This document shows, piece after piece, positions 1 to 13,800 of a stretch of DNA of 64,000 nucleotides. Under the pieces are notes generated by a model. The model was not told the DNA's origin. It was given only the letters and a program-made list of their open reading frames with translations, and did not search any database. Made by a program: the position numbers and the translations under genes. Numbering within the stretch: the stretch's first letter is position 1; every line of letters begins with the position of its first letter. The stretch comes from Heterobilharzia americana (lineage: Eukaryota; Platyhelminthes; Trematoda; Strigeidida; Schistosomatidae), in NCBI GenBank assembly GCA_944470555.2, contig OX104129.1, positions 81,924,820-81,988,819 on the forward strand, given 5' to 3'.

Positions 1-1827
1 ATGTACAGCGTCAAGCTATGCAATGGATACCGCTTTTCCTGAGAAATAGAAGATGCATCAACAGAAAGAACGCTAACGCTTCGCAGATAGCAAGGAATGA
101 AACAGATAAACACCAGCATAATTGTTCATCACGCTGAAGCAAGCTGAGTTCGAAAATGGGAATTACTCTGTTATTGTTTGAACCATCAAATATTCTTGAA
201 GATAGGGTGGACAGTACAACCGTGACCTTGGATTGTGTTCGTCCGCAATAGATTCAGCGGCATGGTGCATGCTGGCGGATGTGGTTACTTGGAGTCCATA
301 TAGATAAAAGACTGATTAGGTAGGCATGAAAAACGAGTAACAAAGGCGAGTGGTAGGCGAAATCCCAAAACGGAGCACAGAAATATTGCACAGAAGTATA
401 TCTACCGTGAAACATTAGGGTGAGTTCATCGTACCGACTGTAAAAGTTACTTGATGAGGTATCCGAAACCAACCATTTAGAGGTAAGCTTATGGGGAAGA
501 AGTCGAAGGTGCATACGAAAGTAGTGGAAACTAAACCGGGGACGAAGATATCACTATGGAATGGAGAGAATGGAGGATTTTGGACCATGTATTCGCTTGT
601 GTGTAGAAAACCTATGGACAAAAGTTTAATGAAGTTATAAACATTTGAATTAAACTCGTGCTTTTTGCTGTAGTGGACAGCGTATTACAACCAGGTCTCG
701 GCATACAGTTCACCATGCTTCCTGTAGCTGTTACAACCCGCAGGTTCGCCGGGCCATGGATGCTACTATCAGGTCCTACTTCCAAAACATCCAGGACAAG
801 CTAGATAGCCGTTTGAAGCCAAAAGCGTTTGTAATTCTTATAGTTCGCGCGATACGAATTTATTTATCTCCCACTGCGGAAAACGCCTCCTGAATTATCT
901 CATCTTTTGTTTACAGAGGCAGACTTTAAGCAACACGATGACCAACCCTAACTGGTAGGTTAACTTCTCAAATTTCAATTTCACGTGATGACACAATCAA
1001 TGTTGGCATGCACACCATAAACCTTTTTCCCCGCAGTATGTCTGCGACAGTAGGGACGAAAGTGAGTGAAAACCGATAGCTGTAAAACAAGTGTTTATAA
1101 ATATCGTGCATAAATATACCCTGCGACAACGTGTATTTTAACACTTTTCAATAAAAAGCCGAATGCGTCGCGTAGTGTAGGTAGACAAGGCGACTCTGAA
1201 ACAGTCGGTGCATGGTGCTGATTTAATGCAGTTGAAGCTGAAACAGTACTGGAGTTTCGCGTAATTAGGTATAAAATATGCTCAGATATGGGACAGTTTA
1301 CCTAGGGAAACACGACAATCAAACACTTTGGCTAGGTTTATCAGACTGCTTAATTTTAAACCACAGGACTGCGCCATTAAAGGCACCACTAACATTGCTA
1401 CTAGAACTACAGACACATTAGGAACTCTCAATATATAAACAGTGTCCAACCTGAGACGTGCAGAGGCTACACCTGCTTTTGTTGTCTTTTTCTACCAAAA
1501 TTTCAGGTGGTTGCAACACGAAAATATCATTATTCTATGAAGAGACTGGACTATGATGAAAACTTACCAAATTATCTGGAAATCGGAAAGCTAAATGAAC
1601 AAAGGATTTAACTCGAAACCTTGGAGGCGCGCATAATCAAGATGACTTTCAGTGATGGCAGCAGGGCACAAATGACGGATATCCGTCTCTAATTCTCAAC
1701 ATTCCACTTTTTCGAAGCAATGAAACTAGGCTCCTGCGAAAATTACCGTACAATAAGTAAGGGTTACTAATCCCATTCACCTATCTGACCCTCTCACCTT
1801 GTGAACATTTATCAATCCTTGGTTTAC
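1..1827. other. Intergenic stretch, nothing recognised
   Basis: No reading frame here shows protein-like composition or a recognisable motif. I see none of the repeat families found elsewhere in the window. Confidence 0.5.
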
Positions 1828-2103
1828 TCAAATTTCTGTGCGGCCATAACGGCAACGAAAATCTGGATAGGCAGTAAAATCCAGGAGATCAACTCGCCCA
1901 TTAACTTTAAATTGAATATATTCACGATAATGCTCTGTAACAAACTTCTCTGATACTTCATCAAATAGTGGATATACCTCCTTCATAATGCTGCGTACCT
2001 TAACGTGGACAGTATGAAAAGTGCACTGCCATGGGTCTGCAGTTCTTAGATGTTTATTCCTCCGCACCACAGTATCTAATTCTGATGGCGTAAGTCTGTA
2101 TAC
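1828..2103 (-). CDS. Possible terminal coding exon of an unidentified gene
   Basis: Read on the minus strand, this frame is open for about 91 codons to a TGA and has the balanced, charged composition of a real protein, including EHYREYIQFKVNGRVDLLDF. The opposite strand lacks this quality. An AG acceptor (TTCACAG) sits just before the codons VYRLTPSEL, so I place the exon start there. The frame can also be followed upstream to about 2148 before an in-frame TAA. I do not recognise the family and saw no convincing upstream exon between 2150 and 4786. It could be the last exon of a host gene running away from the kinase, or a fragment of an unrecognised mobile element. The coding call rests on composition and frame only. 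Confidence 0.4.
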   Translation of the reverse strand, partial: VYRLTPSELDTVVRRNKHLRTADPWQCTFHTVHVKVRSIMKEVYPLFDEVSEKFVTEHYREYIQFKVNGRVDLLDFTAYPDFRCRYGRTEI

Positions 2104-2707
2104 CTGTGAACAGCAACACCTGAATGGATATTCACCTGGATTACATGATTATGTGGAAACTTACAGGTTTCCGAAATCGTCATTGCTGGTTCTTTCCGTC
2201 TCCGAAGCTATGAGCATAAGTATTTATGGTAAAACAGACGTTTATTTGGGTAACGGGGTTTTGCGAAGACTAATCAAACATGTCGACTGCTTGTAACGGA
2301 AGTTTGGAATTTTGCGTGACCTTGGTGCCACCACTGGTGAAAAAGAAAGTATGACTGAAAACAATCTAAACCCTAGCACTGTATATGCTTGAAATTGGCA
2401 TTTCCCTGTTCATTTCATAACTTGCGGAATCTTCTGATGTTTCTAATCAAGTTTACTGACCTCCCTTCCATACCATCCCGGTCTCCTACAATCTTGTACA
2501 TTTTCCAACACATATCAATGAGATGATACCCGTAAACTGGCGTTTCTCATGTTAAACTACTAATATGAGAATAAAATATTAATTTTTTTATGATGTTGAT
2601 GGGGTGGAAACAAGTCGGATGGCCCGTAAAAATCCGCTTAATTGTTGTACGTCGGCATTTCTCAGAATTTTAAATTAATGCAATGACTTGCAGCACTTCC
2701 TCATTCG

Positions 2708-2986
2708 CACGCAACATTTCAGCATTCGTGTTTGACCGGGTTTGGACACTCATCTTGGTTATATAACGGTGGATACTTACTTTGGGCACATACTGATTAT
2801 CACACGAGTCCTTTGTGGGTAACAAAGCTACAAACCTTAGAATTTTCTAACAAACAGGCGGTTGTAATACCAAATAACGGGCTATGAGTGTGGACTAACA
2901 GTGTCTGCTAGTTATAGCGCAAACTTCAAATACTGCGCAGTTTCAATCCTAATCCCAGTCAAACACGAATGCTGAAATGGTGCGTG
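2708..2986. repeat. Short element with 33-bp terminal inverted repeats
   Basis: Positions 2708-2740 and 2954-2986 are inverted copies of each other with two mismatches in 33 bp (core CATTTCAGCATTCGTGTTTG). They enclose about 213 bp without an open frame. This is the layout of a small non-autonomous DNA transposon. I could not identify a clean target duplication, so a chance or older foldback is not excluded. Confidence 0.45.
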
Positions 2987-3519
2987 TCAATGGGGGAATG
3001 ATGCAGGTCAACGCGCTGATTAGGGATGCTGGAGAAATGCTGAAATGCGACAAGGGCAAGCGAGCTTTAGTCTTCGCAGGGAAGTTAGCGGCCTTAGTCC
3101 CCTATGTTGCATTCTTAAGTTCACATTTATTCCTACTTTGTATTCGGGTTCTCCAGGAAGATTAGTTTTTCCTTGCTCAGCTGCACAGACAAGGATTTGT
3201 GTTTTGACGTTCTCGAAGCGATGAGGGTAGGCTGCTGCTACAGATAGTCCACCACACAATAGGCAGAAGTCAAAGTCACCAACAGAAAAGTCATGTGAAT
3301 ACCTAGGGAATATCCACATGGCCACCAGACAAAAAAATACGGCTTTAAAAAGTTGCTTAGTAAAAGGAATCGTGCTTCGCACTGACTAAGTTCAGAAGCG
3401 TTGTTCGATACTCATAATCTCCTATTCCCATACTGGGTCAAAATACTTGACCTCAGTTGGCTGACGGGTCCCTATATGAAAGCCTTGGTACTGGACGGTC
3501 ACTCATGGTATTATACTCT

Positions 3520-3870
3520 TCTCGGTGGCTAGCAGACAAAACCAGAACCCGTAGTTATACCTGTTTGAGATTCTTCGGCTGGGTACACCTGCATTCTAGT
3601 GGGTGCTGTTGGTTCCGCTGAGACTTGAGCCCACCACCCACCATTTCAAACCCCAAGGCTTTGCCCACCAGATTACCGGGGTGCGGGGCCACATCCGCCA
3701 GTGTAGGTCAAATAATTCCGTCTTCTTTGACAACGGGAGATTGTGTGTCATACAATACCTAGTGGCTGTTTCACAAGAAATGACACTCATGCCTCATCGG
3801 CCTAATAGGTGACCTATCGGCCTTTGAAGCGATGGGTGCTGGGTTCAAGTTTCAACGAGAAGAGCATCAT
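3520..3870. repeat. Degenerate H2 (Smα-like) copies in opposite orientation
   Basis: The stretch 3520-3700 read on the minus strand resembles the body of the H2 repeat: GGGTACACCTGC, GAGACTTGAGCCCACCACCC and TTTCAAACCCCAAGGCTTTG match its tRNA-like head region. Around 3815-3850 the same head (TTTGAAGCGATGGGTGCTGG) appears on the + strand. The ribozyme core is too decayed to recognise. The rest of 2990-4786 holds nothing I can name. Confidence 0.4.
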
Positions 3871-4786
3871 TCACTACCATACAGACACATTGAGCTGGAG
3901 AGCTCTAAATTGGATGAAAGGTGAGGCCTGGAAGCCACTGCTGGTCACCAATCGGAATACAGGACTGAGTGCAAAGGCTTCCAAATCATGTGCTCCTTGT
4001 TAAAGGCCTTCCTGATTTTCGATTCGAAGTTGCTGCTGCTCTGATATCTGACTTATGCAGGACCCAGTATTGAGCGGAAACCGTCAGTTCATATTTCGTG
4101 CATGAAGCGAACTATTAAAGTGAGTTCAGTGGGCGCCGATCAAGATGACTGGAGAACTCTTCAACCTATCGTCTGAAGAAGGAATATATTAGTCTTACCA
4201 TGACTCGGGGTCTTATCATATTTTCCGATATTGTATCTTAGGTGACGATTTTCCTGAGAAAATTATTCCTTCCAACTCTGCAGAACTATTCACTTCACGC
4301 GACAATAACAAGAAACTCGTAATCCATGGCTTAGTCATGTGTGTCTGGAAATGTTTTTAACACAAAGTCGTAGACCACTGAAATTCTCAACCAGAGCACA
4401 TGAATCTGAAACCCTGTACTGACACTTTCATGTTGACCCTGGGTCCCCATAATGCTACTAGTTGCAAGAACAAATATACTGTATCTGAATACCTCAAAGA
4501 CCTAAAGCCGTTCTGCAAGACCTAGAAGTGAGTACGAAGAAATCTCCTGATTTACACAGGCTCGTTAAACAGATATTGGATTGGTTTGTTCTGCTTGTTT
4601 CTGAAAAGCTGGGTTAACTATTTCAGACATAATATTTTCCAATGGCAGGATTAGAATTTAAATAATCGTCCTTTGACATTTTTGACAGCAAGTCTGAAGT
4701 TTGAAGTTGAGTTCAAAATTTGTCCACTCCTGCGGGAATTCAAGTTATTTTTTGGTATTCGCATAGCGGCATTTCGATTTTCATAA

Positions 4787-4893
4787 ATGTCTTGTTGCAC
4801 TGTCCAGTCAGATTACAAAAAGGACGCCACATCTGAGAGCAGTGAAGTCGAGCAGTTTAGATCTGAATACATCATCGAAAGTGAGATTGGAAG
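4787..4893 (+). CDS. Kinase exon 1 (start, N-terminal tail, start of glycine loop)
   Basis: Begins MSCCTVQSDYKKDAT, passes an acidic serine-rich tail and ends in EIG plus two bases of an Arg codon at the donor GTGAGG. The upstream in-frame TAA at 4784-4786 means that this ATG or trans-splicing just before it must define the start. Confidence 0.8.
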
Positions 4894-7800
4894 GTGAGGA
4901 GTATATTTGTGTTTAGCTATTTTCCTACCATCACCAGGGGAAGGTTCGCTAAAGTATCGTTGGTCAAGCATCGTGTAAGTGGCGAATTCTCTGCAGCAAA
5001 GATAATAAGGCGATGGCGCTGTGGCAAAGATACCATTGAAAGCATTTTGCGGGAAATAGAAGTAGTGAAAATCAGTCATGATAGTCCTCACATTGTAAAA
5101 ATGAAGCATTATTATATTGGCGAAAAGGAAGTTGTTCTACTTCTTGAAAAGTAAGTGCGATTCATTTTTAACTTCCTGTATTTAAGACCGCGTATAGCGG
5201 AAAAAGAAATAAGGTTGTTAACTTTAAAAAAACGCTCGTATACTAGCGAGACAGAGGCAGGCCCCCCAACACTAGAAGAAGTTGAGAAAGCGGTAGGTAG
5301 CCTGAAACGGGGAAGGGCAGCAGGACCAGACGGACTACCTGCTGAGGTGTACAAGAATGGTGGTAGAGTGCTCTTAGTCAGGTTAATGGAAGTGTAGTAC
5401 TTGTCGTAACCATCTCAGTCAATGAAGGTTCACAACCTCGTCAACTGATTTACCTCTTCTCCCTAAAACTCTACACCTAACTTCTGCATTACTCATGTGG
5501 TGACACCACGGAATACGTCCTATATTACGAAGGCAACGGTGATCAAACACCTGAAGCTTTTTTGTATGCTCCACTTTCAATGGCCATGTTTCACAGTCAC
5601 ACAGTAGAACAGACTGGACTGCTGTGCAGTACAGGCGACCCTTAACAGACAAACGAATATCACGGCGGCGCCATAGGTGGCGCAAATTGGCAAAAGCCAA
5701 TCGAGCCTTTTGTATCCGTGCCGAAATCTCATCGGCAACTATCTCACCAGGGTTGATCCTACTTCCCAGGTAAGTGAAGTGGTCAACACACTCAACCACT
5801 TCACTCTCTATTGTTAACCGCGGTGCCGCTGAAGATCAGTGCTGGAGCAAAAATTTGCATTTGGGTTGTGGAAACCGCATCTCAAACATTTTCGAATTCC
5901 CACTCAAAGTGTTCAGAAGACTGCATTTTGTCAGCGTCTTCACCTAACAGGACTATGTCATGTGCATATTGTAGATCTGAAGAAAATTCACCTGTGATTG
6001 GGTCAACGTCTGTGTAATTAGGTGACGAGAGGGAAACCTCCATAAGAATACCTATGATAAAATTAAATAAGAATAGAGATAGTGGGCAGATGTACAAATA
6101 TTTATCTCCTAGGACGAAAGAAGTTTTGTGAAACTCAAGAAAATAGTGAGATCGTGAAGTTATGAGATAAATTTTAAAGTTAAAAGACGAATAACGGATG
6201 AGAAACTCATCCCTTTTTACAAGCTTTAGAAGTTCACCTTTGTACAGGTTAACGATAACACCATGAGTCACTGAGCAGAATAGCCCTCATAACTTCATTC
6301 ACGCTAGATTTGGCTTCAAAAGTGTGCTTATGATTCTCGCATGGTTCATCTACAAGTGTTAACCCTACACGAAGTGTTAACAACAGTGTGTCCCAGTGAT
6401 GAAATTCTAACCCTACTGAAAATTTCCGCTTCTTTTTTGACATTTTTCTCCTAATCCTGGAAAAGGGAGATAAGTTAGTTTTCAAAGTCCTTTTGCGTAA
6501 CACTTCCTGAGTTGACCATTAAGCAGTAACGGATTAGTAGGCGGCTCAAAGTTGGTAGTGATGCAGACAACTCAATTTGAAAACTACCGACTAGCATACC
6601 AATAACCTCGCTTTTTGTCTTTGGCAGCCATATTGTCACTTATGGCTCAAAGAAGGCAGAGTAATTTTTACCAGTTATCGTTCATAGTTACCCTTTCTTT
6701 TTTAGGAGCGTTGTGTGATGAAGTAGAACAGACACTGCCAGAGTTTCTATCCTATTGAATGACAAGTAGTACTGTCAATCTTAAGCAGTCTACAGAAACG
6801 TCCGTAATATCTCATGTAACTCCGCCGCCTTCACAACGTCACATCAGTGCAGCTAGTACGAGTGTATGTATCTGGAGTTGGCTAAGTCATGTTAAGGTTT
6901 CTTTACATCGAGTTGTAATGATGAGTAAAACTAGGCGGTCGCTCTTACCCATTTTTATGAAGAACAGCCTTACTACATCAAAGCAGTGGACCAAACTTTA
7001 AAAAAGGATTGTTTGGTAAATATACACATGAGTGTATAATGTGTACTTTGTTGTAGGTATTGCAGCGCTTTTTAAGCGAAAAATTGAATTTCGGCCTTCT
7101 CATAAATCTAGGTTACACAATGTTTCTTCAGCCCTTAACTTTATTTTGACGTTGCTTACACGGCAGTTTTTTAAGTGGTTAAAGTTCTTATATTTGTTTG
7201 CTTCCTGAATCATTGTTCTACTATGCTACAACTCCGTTATTGTAAATATTTTAAGTTGCTCTCAAGGTGACCTCTATCATTATGTTCACTATAATGAAGA
7301 ATCTCTTCCGGAATCCACCGTTGCTGAATTATCAATGCAACTTTTGGAGGCTGTCTCATTTCTACATTCTCAATTAATTGTTCATTTGGATATTAAGGTG
7401 AGTCACTTCTGCTATTTCGTAAAGATATTGAATTATACTTTGTTATCACTGTCTTATGTAGACAGATAATGAAATGGATTTTGGATGTTCCGAAGCCATC
7501 CAGCCTGTAGATATTTGAAATACGAAAACGAAACACATCAACCTGAGCTGTATTATTACGGATTAAAACAGAAGTTAGACCTGGGTGCTGTGATAGATTG
7601 TAATCCCGTCTTAGTTTTTTTGTTCTAATAACATTCGTCGCACTAAAACAGTATTATTTGTTGCATAATGTTTCCGACATAATGTATTGTCTATATTCCT
7701 ACTCGAATAATCTCACAACGTCGGGACATGGTTTGCACAGTTCTAGTTTCCTCTCCTTTTTCATATAGAAAGCAGAATTTTCCATAAACGTGGGACAGGT

Positions 7801-10800
7801 ACTTAATCAACCTTGTTGCATGTATTTAGTGTTGGTTCGACAAACAAAGATTCGGTTAGCAGTCTTAATCCAAGTAGTTTAGTTCATAATATGATCACTC
7901 TTGTCTCATTATTTTACCAGTGTTTGGAGCTGTGGGTACGCGTTTGATCCAACTGATGAATCACCGATTCAAATCCCGCTCCACCTACCAAGTTATGGAC
8001 AGTCAAGTACTATCACTAGTCTTAATACAGTAGGTATCACTCATCGGTTACGGCGTGAATGTGCAAGTGGTTGCTGAGTGCATTTCTTTTTTCCTTTTTC
8101 CACAAAGATTTACCAGTCTTAATTTAGCTAAGTTTTGTGCTTGGATAGTCTAATTTACCCTGGTTTTGCTTTTTGAATCTATGGATTTGACCTCACAATC
8201 ATCACAAGATAGTTAGTTAAGTATATTAATTTGCCTAATTGGATAGAAGCTTTCAATCTGCAAAGCTTATTTCTAATTGATTTAGTGCGTTTAAATTTCA
8301 CTCTAATCCCAGTCTTGCTGAGTATTATCCGTATCATTCCTTGTGTGGTGATACTGATAAACTGAGTGTGTTTCTTTTCTTTCGTTCCTGTGAATCTCGA
8401 TTTGAAATATCCTCCTACCTAGGCCATCAGGTAGTACCATATGCCTTGGCACATAGTGGGAGTTTTATTTACTAGATTAATTTCCTGACACATTATCGTC
8501 CGTAGTCATATCAAGCTAACTCTACATCTTTGAAACGTTTATATTAATCTAGTTGTCTTTGTGTGATACATCTGATAAACAAATTAAAATAAGACTACAA
8601 TCCACCACATTAACAAAGTTTTACTTCTATGCGACTATGAGCTAAGTGATTTTTAACACCTGTAACTTTTTCAGCCCGAGAATATTCTTCTTCGACATCC
8701 TCCTCCACAATGTGAAATCGCTTTGTGTGATTTCGGTTTGGCCAAGTATTTGAGAAAAAACGAAGTAATTAGAGATCTTGTTGGCACACCAGATTATGCT
8801 GGTAAGTATAAGTATTTTTCTCGTTTGGCTTGCTCAAAAAAACAATCATATTGTTAAGTACATGTTAACCACCAAACTCCACATTTCTTCAGCTTAATTA
8901 TATGGTGCCAAAGTGCATCTAGTAAAACAGTTTAGTGATTCCCCTCAGTTTGAATGCAGTGTTTAGATAGGCTACTCATTAGTGTGGCTTTGCTTACCAT
9001 AAGCTTATCTGTATGATGTGCTTTTCTGCTTGAGTAGTGCACTTTGTCTATGGGTTTTATAGTGTACTTTCCGACTTACAGGTAGTAATTAGTTGTTGTT
9101 AGAAACTAAGACAAATGATATCCTTCTCATCTTTCCTTTTGACGTCAATAAGATATGGGGAAAATATTGTAAAGGGGTGGTCGCTTACGAAAATCTGGCT
9201 TAGCTAAATTCATGAATATACCAGATTTGAATTGTTATTTTACAGACTCCTTTTGATCCTAGTCTTCACCTACAAAGTAAACTTTTGACTTTGAGGCGCA
9301 TATTATTTAAATGGGTCTCATAATTAACAAGTCTTTGTGCATATTCTACCGGTAATTGCTTTTTAAAATTAAGGCAATTAGTGCACTAATATTTCTTGAT
9401 GTTAACATACGAGTAGACAAAATATATTTTTTTTTACACAAAGGATAAACACTTCAATTTGGCACACTTTTCACTAGCACTGAAACCGAAAGTCAGTGGC
9501 ATTTGAAAGATAACTTCAAATATTTCATATTACAATATGATTCCAGGAATGACTATTTAGATGCAGTTTCTGAGATCTTTGAGAGTGGATTTCATGCAAA
9601 CAGACTTATCTTCAGTTTAAACTGATAGGGACAGGCAAACAAAATCAACACAGAACCTCATAAATACTTCACCATAGTATACAAAGAACAGGTGGATAGA
9701 AAAAAAGTGATATTAAAGTAGACAAAGTTGTGTGAGACAATGAACAATCTCAAGATAACTGTCAGTGTAGATATTCTAGCTTTAGAAAATGTCAAGGAGG
9801 GAATACATCTGCTCCATTGGGACCGATTTTCAGCCATGGTATAAAGTGTCCTGAACCACTGATTTGTTTCGTCCCAAGGACCGCAGCCAGACAGTTTACA
9901 CCTCCCTAAATGGCTCGTACCAACAGTCAGAGACTGGTGCCACGTCTTGATCTGGTCGGCCTGAACCCTTTTCTAACCTAATCCAACTTCCTCTAGCACT
10001 GCAGGGTATGGTAGGCAATGGCTCGGCATGCGCAGTACATATCTAAACGATCTCAATCGACTAGGGTTCACAACCTTGCTCACTCGGTGATTCCACTCAG
10101 CACGAGCAATTTTACGAATACGCCTATGAACAAAGCCTTGTAACTGCTTCGAGTCTTCTACTTTTAATGACCATGTCTCACATCCCTACAACAGGACAGA
10201 ACAGACTGCTGCGCAGTATAATAGATAGTCGGATATCTCACTAGTCGTGCCACAAGTGATGCAAGTTAGCAGATGCCAGACAACCCTTCTGTATCCGAGC
10301 TGAGATTTCGTCAGCAACCAACTCGTTTGGGCTGATGCAACTCCTTAGGTAAGTGAAGTTGTCTACACATTCCACCACTTTACTCTCGTTCATTACACTA
10401 GGAAGAACTGCAAACCAGTCTCGGAGCATCACTTACATTTGACAAGCGCGAAACGCATGCCAAGCATACTCAAATTTCCACTCAACGCGTTCACAAGACC
10501 CTGCATTTCGTCAGGAGCTTCACCAAGCAGGACACTATTGTCTGCATATTCCAGGTCAACCAAATGGCTTCCAGAGAGTAGCTCAATCCCAGTGGTCAGA
10601 TGTACGTAAAGTTATGTCCGCTAGTGCGTTAAATTGGAACGGTGACAGTGGACATACCTGGTGGACACCACCGATTGTCGTCAATTCTTATGACGATTCG
10701 CCATAAGCCCTTACACACCTATGAGTTAAATTAAAGAGCTTTAAGTAGTGTTGTGTATTTGGTTGGTACTTCGTTCACAACTAGACACTGCCACAACACT

Positions 10801-13800
10801 TCATGGTCGACCAAGTCAAATCCTGCCTCAGGTCAAGAAATATGGAAAGCAACAGCCGCTGGTAGGTATGCCTGTATTCCAGACCCTGCAACGGGGTAAA
10901 AATATGGTCGATGCATCCTCGTCCAACTCTATCTAAAACCTGCTTGCTTTCAGTATACTGTTCTCGAGCTCCACTTAGACGTCGAATAACTATGGAACCT
11001 AGGATCTCGGACACAATACTAGTCAAACTAATTCCCCAATGATTGTCATTGGATGACTTTTTCTCTTCTTATGGACTAGTCAGAGAAGTAAGTCAGTCTG
11101 ACTGGACTACATCTGATTGCCATACAGTACACAGAATCTGCGTCACTGTAAGCAGCAATTTCCTACCTCCATCGTTGAAAACTTTGTGTGGTAAACTGTC
11201 AGGTTCTGCTGCTTTGCATCGTTTCAGGTTCGACACAACTTTCTCAACTTCACAGAGAGTTGGAGGACTGACATCTACGTGCCACTCAGGTTCAGGTTGG
11301 ATGTTGGGAAACTGAAGCGTTGTTGAGGTCCAGTAGAACTGCTTCAAAGTGGTCTACTCAGCGTACTACCCGCCTGTTCTGAGAGGTTATCGGCATCCCA
11401 TCTTTTTCGGTGACAGTTTCGCTAACCATCGTTTAATATAAACTATCTATGAATAATTGGGAAGGTAAAAACATGGCATAGTTTATGTTAAACAATCACT
11501 GCCAGCTCCAAAATAGCTTTATGTGACAATTTTTCGGCAACACTGGCTACTGTACACACGTTTTACTAATACACTAAAATTAAATTTCACCTGTTGGGTG
11601 GTCAAAGTATGTCGTAATCAGCAGCGTAGAAAGTTATTGTGTTCCATTTTAACATGGGTAGGCGAAGTCTAGAAATCATGTGCACAAAATCTATTGGTTT
11701 GTGCTATCAGCAGCTATACCTCATGTATGTTGCGCATAAATGACATCAGGTGTAGAGATTCAGTGTTTATGAATAGTGAGGATTTTTAAGTAGAGGAATC
11801 ATAGGGCAGAAATGTTAGCGTATTTATGGTCTGCTGTTAATGATTGACCCCCTGGAGGACATCTGGTTGAATTGGAGCATGCAAAAAACATTGTTCTGTT
11901 AGACTAACGCGCTGACAAAATGTAGACACTTTTGAGCCCCTTTGAGAAAAAATGTGTAAGTTTGGCATACCTTTTTAACCTTTCAGATGTGAGATGATGC
12001 TTCAGGATCGGTCTGCAACCACTACTTGTAGTTTAAAGATAAGGAATGGTGGTAAAATGCGTTGCCGAACGTTTTTATTCATTACTTTACTTTTAAGGTT
12101 TTACTGCATTCGTAGGCAAAATGGATTGTTTCAAGTTGTTATTCGTCGTAGACTGACATCAGTTGGAGGAACAAAGGAAACCTGGAAGCACTGGAAAGCC
12201 GTTTCGTTCTAGTACGAAACTCCTCAGCAGTGCGCACCCACGACCCCGCCAGGGGTCGAACCCGCGACCTTCAGATTCTGCGGCCAGCACGTTATCATTG
12301 AGCCACTGGGCCAGAACCCAATGGTCCATATTTCCAACTTCTGTTAGCTCACGATATAGCGCAACCGCCACCCAATGTCATTGTTGAGTAACTGTCCTCA
12401 CGATCATCAGGCTTTAACTCCATCGGTCACGACTTCTCATTGGAACTTCGGGAATACTTCTCGAAGCTAGTCACCAATGAGTACCAGTTCAATTGCATTT
12501 TTTGAGGGAGTTGTGGAGATTTGGAAACATTTCAAGTTATTATTCATCGTAGACTGGCATCCCAGGTTTCCTTTGTTCCTCCAACTGATGTCAGTCTACG
12601 ATGAATAACAACTTGAAATATTTTCATATCTCCACAACTCCCTCAAAAAATGGATTGTTTATTAGAGCTGATACAACAGTTTAAATAATTTTGTGCTTGT
12701 AAACTGATACTGAGTTGAAAGATGTGGTCTTCATTTAGGCACATGCTTATTATTATGTGAATTTTGCACAATGAACTAACTAATTTCTTATTGTATACAT
12801 TCGTCACCAGCTCCGGAGGTTTTGAACTATGATCGTATTCATTTCACAACAGATATTTGGTAAGTATCACTAATTCAGTTTTGAATAATCTTTAATCTTG
12901 AAGGTACACTGTTCCTCACTGCTTAGTTTGTTTATAGGGATGGCGGTTTAAGATATTAAATAACAGACCAACTTCAATAAAGTAAGATAAGGAAAAATTG
13001 TCTATGGACTCAACTTATCACAGCTCATACACATACGATGTCGAGAAATTCGAAGCAACGACATTGGCCAAGAAACGACGAAAATGAGATGATGATTAAA
13101 ACGAGTTAATGGATGATAGCAGATTCTCTCAGTATTTAAGGGACGATAAGGTGCGAATGTATGTGCATCACTCTGATCGATTTTAACCCATACTATTTAA
13201 GCACAAGATATTCAGCGTAGAGACTCTTTTCAAGTGAAGTAAACTAAACACTATGTAATGATGATGACAACAATAATACTGTTCAGGCCTAGTGGTGCTT
13301 TGAAGACATCGACGACAAAACAGATATATTCTCAACGCGTCTTCTGACATCAACTACGTTCCTCATGAAACACACTACCGTAGAGCATACTTCTTCTTCT
13401 ATAGACACTTAAATTTCTTGGTTGGATTCACATGCCATGTATTTCTCGATAGTATGCTAACCTCTAATTTCCGTCTTGACACTGTCAGCTACCTACGCAT
13501 TTGGGTTGATACAGCCTCTCATGGAGACAAGTGGCAAACGCATGAAGGCACTCGGTTTCCTGCTATCAACTATCTCACCCCAGAAATGGAGTGATGGCTC
13601 ATTGGTTTGGGGAGCTGACTCACCCAGTGGGTCAGGGGTTCAAACTCCGTTCCGTCTACTGAAGCTCGGTGTTTACTCATGCTAAATGGTGGGCTACGAA
13701 AGGTATAATTACAACACTATAAATATTAGCATAATCGATAATACGAATCATAAAAGGCAAACAATCAAAGAAAATGCTCATCATGTTGCTATTTGTATTA

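Noticed and set aside
5398..6088. Twin-priming inversion of a LINE
   Set aside because: The inverted piece lies on the side of the element's 3' end, and no tail is present. The geometry is wrong for twin priming.
6108..6130. CCTAGGACGAAAG as a ribozyme
   Set aside because: Only the 3' half of a hammerhead core; no CTGANGA within reach on the same strand.
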